From an uncultured Phascolarctobacterium sp. (GTDB taxonomy: Bacteria > Bacillota > Negativicutes > Acidaminococcales > Acidaminococcaceae), in the NCBI GenBank assembly GCA_949295115.1, contig CASFJU010000006.1, positions 1 to 55,533 on the forward strand: a stretch of 55,533 nucleotides of DNA, in the 5' to 3' direction. The notes under the pieces were generated by a model. The model searched no databases. It had not been told where the DNA came from and saw nothing but the letters and a program-made list of their open reading frames with translations. Both the position numbers and the translations under genes were made by a program. Below, piece by piece: positions 52,689 to 55,533 of this stretch. How positions within the stretch are numbered: the stretch's first letter is position 1; every line of letters starts with the position of its first letter.

Positions 52689-53783
52689 ATGGCACAGGCA
52701 AAAGGACGATTGGCAGTGCTTACGGGCGGCGGTGACTGCCCGGGATTGAACGCGGTTATCAGAGCGGTTGTAAAGACAGCACTTAAGAACGGTTACGAGA
52801 TTTATGGTATAGAGAACGGATTCAATGGTTTGATTACCGGAACGATGAAACTGATGGATTACCAGTCTGTATCAGGGATCCTTCCGCGAGGAGGGACGAT
52901 CTTAGGAACGACTAACCGTGATAACCCCTTTCACTTTGCCGTGGAAGAAAACGGCAAGTATGTCTTTTATGATAAGCGTGAAGAAGTAGTTAAAAATCTG
53001 CGCGACAGGCAGATTGAAGCGCTTGTGGTTATTGGCGGGGATGGCAGCCTCAACATCGCGGCAAAACTTGCTGCGGAATGCAATGTTAATGTGGTGGGAG
53101 TGCCCAAGACGATTGACAACGATTTGCAGTGTACGGAACGCACATTCGGTTTTGATACTGCAATGGCGATGGCAACAGAAGCATTGGACAGGCTGCATAC
53201 CACGGCGGAATCACATCACCGCGTAATGGCGCTTGAAGTTATGGGTCGTTACGCCGGCTGGATTGCCTTACATTCAGGAATTGCGGGCGGAGCCGATGTG
53301 ATTTTGCTTCCGGAAATCCCGTACGATATAAATTCCGTGCTGCGTAAGATTGAAGAACGCAGAAACAGCGGTAAAAAGTTCAGTATTATTGTTGTGGCTG
53401 AAGGTGCGAAACCGATCGGAGGTGAGCTGTCCGTAGCCAGAGTAGTTGAAGGAAGCTTCGAGCCGCTCCGTCTTGGCGGCGCAGGCGAAAAGCTCGTACG
53501 TGAAATTGAAGAACGGACAGGAATTGAATCGCGGTGTACAGTATTAGGTTATTTACAGCGCGGCGGATCGCCTACAGCGTTTGACAGGGTGCTTTCCACC
53601 CGCTACGGTGTAGCAGCAGCCGAAGCTTGCATACGCAAGGAATACAACGTAATGGTGTCACTGCAAGGCGACAAAATTGTAACGGAACCTATTGCTAAGG
53701 TTGCCTCTAAACCACGGTTAGTCCCGTTAGACAGTGAGATTATACGCACAGGCAGACAAATGGGTTTATGTTTTGGTGACTGA
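52689..53783 (+). CDS. pfkA: 6-phosphofructokinase
   Basis: 364 residues, longer than the 320 of classical bacterial PfkA. Active-site motifs are LTGGGDCPGLNAVIR, VIGGDGSLNIAAKLA, VPKTIDNDLQ and EVMGRYAGWIAL. GGDGS (Gly rather than Asp) favours ATP, while PKTIDND has the lysine seen in PPi-using and mixed group-III enzymes; phosphoryl donor is therefore not certain. It commits fructose-6-phosphate to glycolysis. GAGGGGG precedes the ATG. Confidence 0.93.
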   Translation: MAQAKGRLAVLTGGGDCPGLNAVIRAVVKTALKNGYEIYGIENGFNGLITGTMKLMDYQSVSGILPRGGTILGTTNRDNPFHFAVEENGKYVFYDKREEVVKNLRDRQIEALVVIGGDGSLNIAAKLAAECNVNVVGVPKTIDNDLQCTERTFGFDTAMAMATEALDRLHTTAESHHRVMALEVMGRYAGWIALHSGIAGGADVILLPEIPYDINSVLRKIEERRNSGKKFSIIVVAEGAKPIGGELSVARVVEGSFEPLRLGGAGEKLVREIEERTGIESRCTVLGYLQRGGSPTAFDRVLSTRYGVAAAEACIRKEYNVMVSLQGDKIVTEPIAKVASKPRLVPLDSEIIRTGRQMGLCFGD

Positions 53784-53820
53784 AGCTTCGTAAACGGATT
53801 ATTCAGCGGCAACGATATAC

Positions 53821-53850
53821 AAGGGCAGCGGTTTGGACGCCGCTGCCTTT
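53821..53850 (+). terminator. Terminator after pfkA
   Basis: AAGGGCAGCG pairs with CGCTGCCTTT (10 bp with one G-T), 10-base loop, then a short T-rich tail. Confidence 0.75.
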
Positions 53851-53899
53851 ACTTTTGCCTTTTTTAAGGTTCGTTTAATGTTGGTATTTTATATTTTTG

Positions 53900-53928
53900 T
53901 TGGCGAAATGTAAAAAGCATAGTATAAT
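53900..53928 (+). promoter_or_regulatory. uppP promoter
   Basis: TTGGCG (53900-53905), 17 bases, perfect TATAAT (53923-53928). Confidence 0.7.
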
Positions 53929-53975
53929 AAAACAGAATATGCAACTAAAGCCTTAAAGGCAGAAAGCAGAGGACT

Positions 53976-54779
53976 ATGGATAATAATTTAATAGCCGTAA
54001 TTATCGGCATAGTTGAAGGCGTGACTGAGTTTTTGCCGGTATCTTCCACCGGCCACATGATTATCGTCGGCAATATGCTTGGCTTTGACGGACCCGTTGC
54101 CGATTTGTTTGACGTATTTATTCAGTTGGGTGCAATTTTATCGGTTGTGTTCATTTACAAAGAGCGCTTTGCCCGCTTTTTCACCAAAGAGGGCTGGCAG
54201 CCCGATAAAGGTTTGAGCGTATGGCATGTTGCCGCCGGAATTGTGCCTGTAATGGGCGTTGCTTACTTAGGGTACAGTTATATCAAAACTTACCTTTTCT
54301 CGCCGTTTACGGTGGCTGTCGGGCTTGTGCTGGGCGCTTTCTGGATGATGTACGCCGAGTACAAAACCAAAGACAAGCAGGCGGAGCTTGAAAACGACAT
54401 CGACAAGCTGACCTTAAAACAGGCGGCAATCGTCGGCGCGTTCCAGCTGCTTTCGCTGTGGCCCGGTTTTTCCCGCAGCGGCAGCACCATTGCCGGTGCG
54501 CTTCTTGTCGGCTTAAGCCGTGAAGCGGCGGCAGCGTTTGCGTTTTTAATTGCCGTACCGCTGATGTTTGCGGCCTGCCTGTACGATTTGATGAAACACA
54601 TCAACTACTTGCAAGCCGAAGATTTTCAGATGCTGGCCATCGGTTTTGTAACCGCGTTTATCGTTTCGTACTTCTCGGTACTGTGGTTTTTGAAATTTTT
54701 GAACAAATATAGCTTGACAAGCTTCGCATATTATCGTATTATATTAGCCGTAGCTGCTCTTTGGTATTTCTACTTTTAA
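53976..54779 (+). CDS. uppP: Undecaprenyl-diphosphatase (BacA/UppP)
   Basis: 267 residues with about eight membrane helices. The two signature motifs are GIVEGVTEFLPVSSTGHMII (near residues 11-30) and LWPGFSRSGSTIAGALLVG (near 162-180), containing the catalytic glutamate, serine and arginine residues. It recycles the lipid carrier for cell-wall synthesis and gives bacitracin resistance when abundant. Stands as a single unit before the tRNA cluster. Confidence 0.96.
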   Translation: MDNNLIAVIIGIVEGVTEFLPVSSTGHMIIVGNMLGFDGPVADLFDVFIQLGAILSVVFIYKERFARFFTKEGWQPDKGLSVWHVAAGIVPVMGVAYLGYSYIKTYLFSPFTVAVGLVLGAFWMMYAEYKTKDKQAELENDIDKLTLKQAAIVGAFQLLSLWPGFSRSGSTIAGALLVGLSREAAAAFAFLIAVPLMFAACLYDLMKHINYLQAEDFQMLAIGFVTAFIVSYFSVLWFLKFLNKYSLTSFAYYRIILAVAALWYFYF

Positions 54780-54818
54780 GAGGTTCTGAAAAAATCTTAA
54801 AAATAAGTAAAAATACTG

Positions 54819-54847
54819 TTGACAAATGGTTAAACATACTGTAGAAT
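54819..54847 (+). promoter_or_regulatory. Promoter of the tRNA cluster
   Basis: Perfect TTGACA (54819-54824), 17 bases, TAGAAT (54842-54847), 20 bases before the first tRNA: a strong stable-RNA promoter. Confidence 0.85.
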
Positions 54848-54867
54848 ATCATTTGTCACTAGCGAGT

Positions 54868-54943
54868 GCTGGCATAGCTCAACAGGTAGAGCAGCTGACT
54901 TGTAATCAGCAGGTTGTGGGTTCAAGTCCTATTGCCAGCTCCA
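54868..54943 (+). tRNA. tRNA-Thr (TGT)
   Basis: 76 bases, full cloverleaf. The acceptor GCTGGCA pairs with TGCCAGC, the anticodon stem GCTGA/TCAGC holds loop CT-TGT-AA, and CCA is encoded. Reads ACA. Confidence 0.95.
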
Positions 54944-54949
54944 AAATAC

Positions 54950-55034
54950 GGAGAGGTTCCCGAGTGGCTAAAGGGAGCAGACTGTAAATCTGCCGCGTTT
55001 CGCTTCGTTGGTTCGAATCCAACCCTCTCCACCA
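54950..55034 (+). tRNA. tRNA-Tyr (GTA)
   Basis: 85 bases, class II with a long variable arm. Acceptor GGAGAGG/CCTCTCC, anticodon stem GCAGA/TCTGC around CT-GTA-AA, CCA encoded. Confidence 0.95.
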
Positions 55035-55043
55035 ACCATTCAT

Positions 55044-55119
<76 letters not shown>

Positions 55120-55132
55120 ATTCAGTTAGGAC

Positions 55133-55208
55133 GCTGATGTAGCTCAGTCGGCAGAGCGTATCCTTGGTAAGGATAAGGTCACCAGTTCAATCCTGGTCAT
55201 CAGCTCCA
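55133..55208 (+). tRNA. tRNA-Thr (GGT)
   Basis: 76 bases. Acceptor GCTGATG/CATCAGC, anticodon stem TATCC/GGATA around TT-GGT-AA, CCA encoded. Reads ACC and ACT, complementing the TGT gene at the head of the cluster. Confidence 0.95.
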
Positions 55209-55217
55209 AATAAATAT

Positions 55218-55294
55218 GGCGGCGTAGCTCAGTTGGCTAGAGCATGCGGTTCATACCCGCAGTGTCCGCGGTTCAAATCCGTGCGCCGCCACCA
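55218..55294 (+). tRNA. Elongator tRNA-Met (CAT)
   Basis: 77 bases. Acceptor GGCGGCG/CGCCGCC fully paired, anticodon stem TGCGG/CCGCA around TT-CAT-AC, CCA encoded. It closely resembles Bacillus elongator tRNA-Met; tRNA-Ile2 is less likely. Confidence 0.88.
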
Positions 55295-55302
55295 AAAATT
55301 TG

Positions 55303-55330
55303 CCTCAATATTTAATATTGAGGTTTTTTT
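55303..55330 (+). terminator. Terminator of the tRNA cluster
   Basis: CCTCAATAT/ATATTGAGG (9 bp, 3-base loop) followed by TTTTTTT. It separates the tRNAs from tuf. Confidence 0.92.
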
Positions 55331-55352
55331 ATTATATTCTTATGTTACATAG

Positions 55353-55381
55353 TTTACAGCAAGCCTACAATGTGGTAAAAT
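55353..55381 (+). promoter_or_regulatory. Promoter of the second tuf gene
   Basis: TTTACA (55353-55358), 17 bases, TAAAAT (55376-55381). The leader is about 48 bases and ends in TTGGAGG. Confidence 0.75.
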
Positions 55382-55435
55382 TGCCGTAAAGGCCAAAATA
55401 AAAAACAAAATCACTATGATTTGGAGGAAAAATGA

Positions 55436-55533
55436 ATGGCAAAGCAAAAATATGAAAGAACAAAACCCCATGCTAACATTGGCACCATCGGTCACGTAGA
55501 CCATGGCAAAACCACTCTTACCGCTGCAATCAC
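55436..55533 (+). CDS. tuf: Elongation factor Tu, N-terminal fragment (second copy)
   Basis: The first 32 codons: [20 protein letters not shown] and on through the GTP-binding P-loop GHVDHGKT (residues 19-26). The gene runs off the window. It is preceded by a tRNA cluster with two Thr and one Tyr genes, like the tufB locus of many bacteria. Confidence 0.97.
   Translation, partial: MAKQKYERTKPHANIGTIGHVDHGKTTLTAAI

Noticed and set aside
55218..55294. tRNA-Ile2 (CAT, lysidine-modified) for the last tRNA
   Set aside because: Its body matches Bacillus-type elongator tRNA-Met better; modification cannot be read from DNA, so Met is kept.

Overview
The window reads as a Negativicutes genome segment: a Firmicutes lineage with a Gram-negative-style envelope, probably near Acidaminococcaceae/Phascolarctobacterium (the genus is an inference). 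Firmicute signs are the gene orders ctsR-clpC-radA-carD-PIN/TRAM-ispDF-gltX and cysS-mrnC-thyX-rlmB-yacP-sigH, strong AGGAGG ribosome binding sites, a zinc-type S14 and a zinc-lid adenylate kinase. Outer-membrane signs are an autotransporter with a C-terminal beta-barrel and an RND efflux pump with its periplasmic adaptor. Superoxide reductase, a flavodiiron protein and flavodoxin point to a strict anaerobe. Both window ends lie about 100 bases inside an EF-Tu gene, so the window is the stretch between two tuf copies and may be a contig broken at that repeat.

Region 1 (1-14.6 kb): end of tuf, then one long S10-spc-alpha ribosomal protein operon from rpsJ to rplQ, including secY, adk, infA, rpmJ and rpoA. 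No map gene lies between adk and infA. rplB (L2) is broken by a short deletion/frameshift near its N-terminus, surprising for an essential gene and most likely a sequence or assembly fault.

Region 2 (14.6-21.6 kb): small housekeeping and stress units: cyclophilin plus GIY-YIG protein, cold-shock protein, an AT-rich double-DUF805 membrane protein, a secreted lipase overlapping a family-4 uracil-DNA glycosylase, a DUF3793-flavodoxin pair behind a promoter framed by DtxR/IdeR-like palindromes, a ZIP metal transporter and a superoxide reductase.

Region 3 (21.6-25.1 kb): accessory surface-protein locus. A structured 380-base intergenic region leads to an autotransporter through a promoter with a nine-G run in its spacer (possible phase variation), an inverted repeat carrying two facing extended -10 boxes, and a three-codon Met-Cys-Cys upstream frame. 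A small HTH protein follows, then a candidate small RNA on the minus strand with a consensus promoter and an intrinsic terminator.

Region 4 (25.1-38.1 kb): a minus-strand aminotransferase and a nitrate/sulfonate/taurine-type ABC importer (lipoprotein, ATPase, permease), a secreted DUF3298-like protein, an RND efflux adaptor-pump pair behind a dyad, an SbmA/YddA-like ABC protein and a flavodiiron protein.

Region 5 (38.1-55.5 kb): ctsR followed by clpC carrying an McsA-like zinc finger at its N-terminus, radA, carD, PIN/TRAM protein, ispDF, gltX, cysS, mrnC, thyX, rlmB, yacP and sigH; then an orphan BrxF-like P-loop protein, pfkA, uppP, and a Thr-Tyr-fMet-Thr-Met tRNA cluster ending at a terminator before the second tuf. 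No CRISPR array, insertion sequence, transposase, integrase, prophage gene or rRNA was seen.
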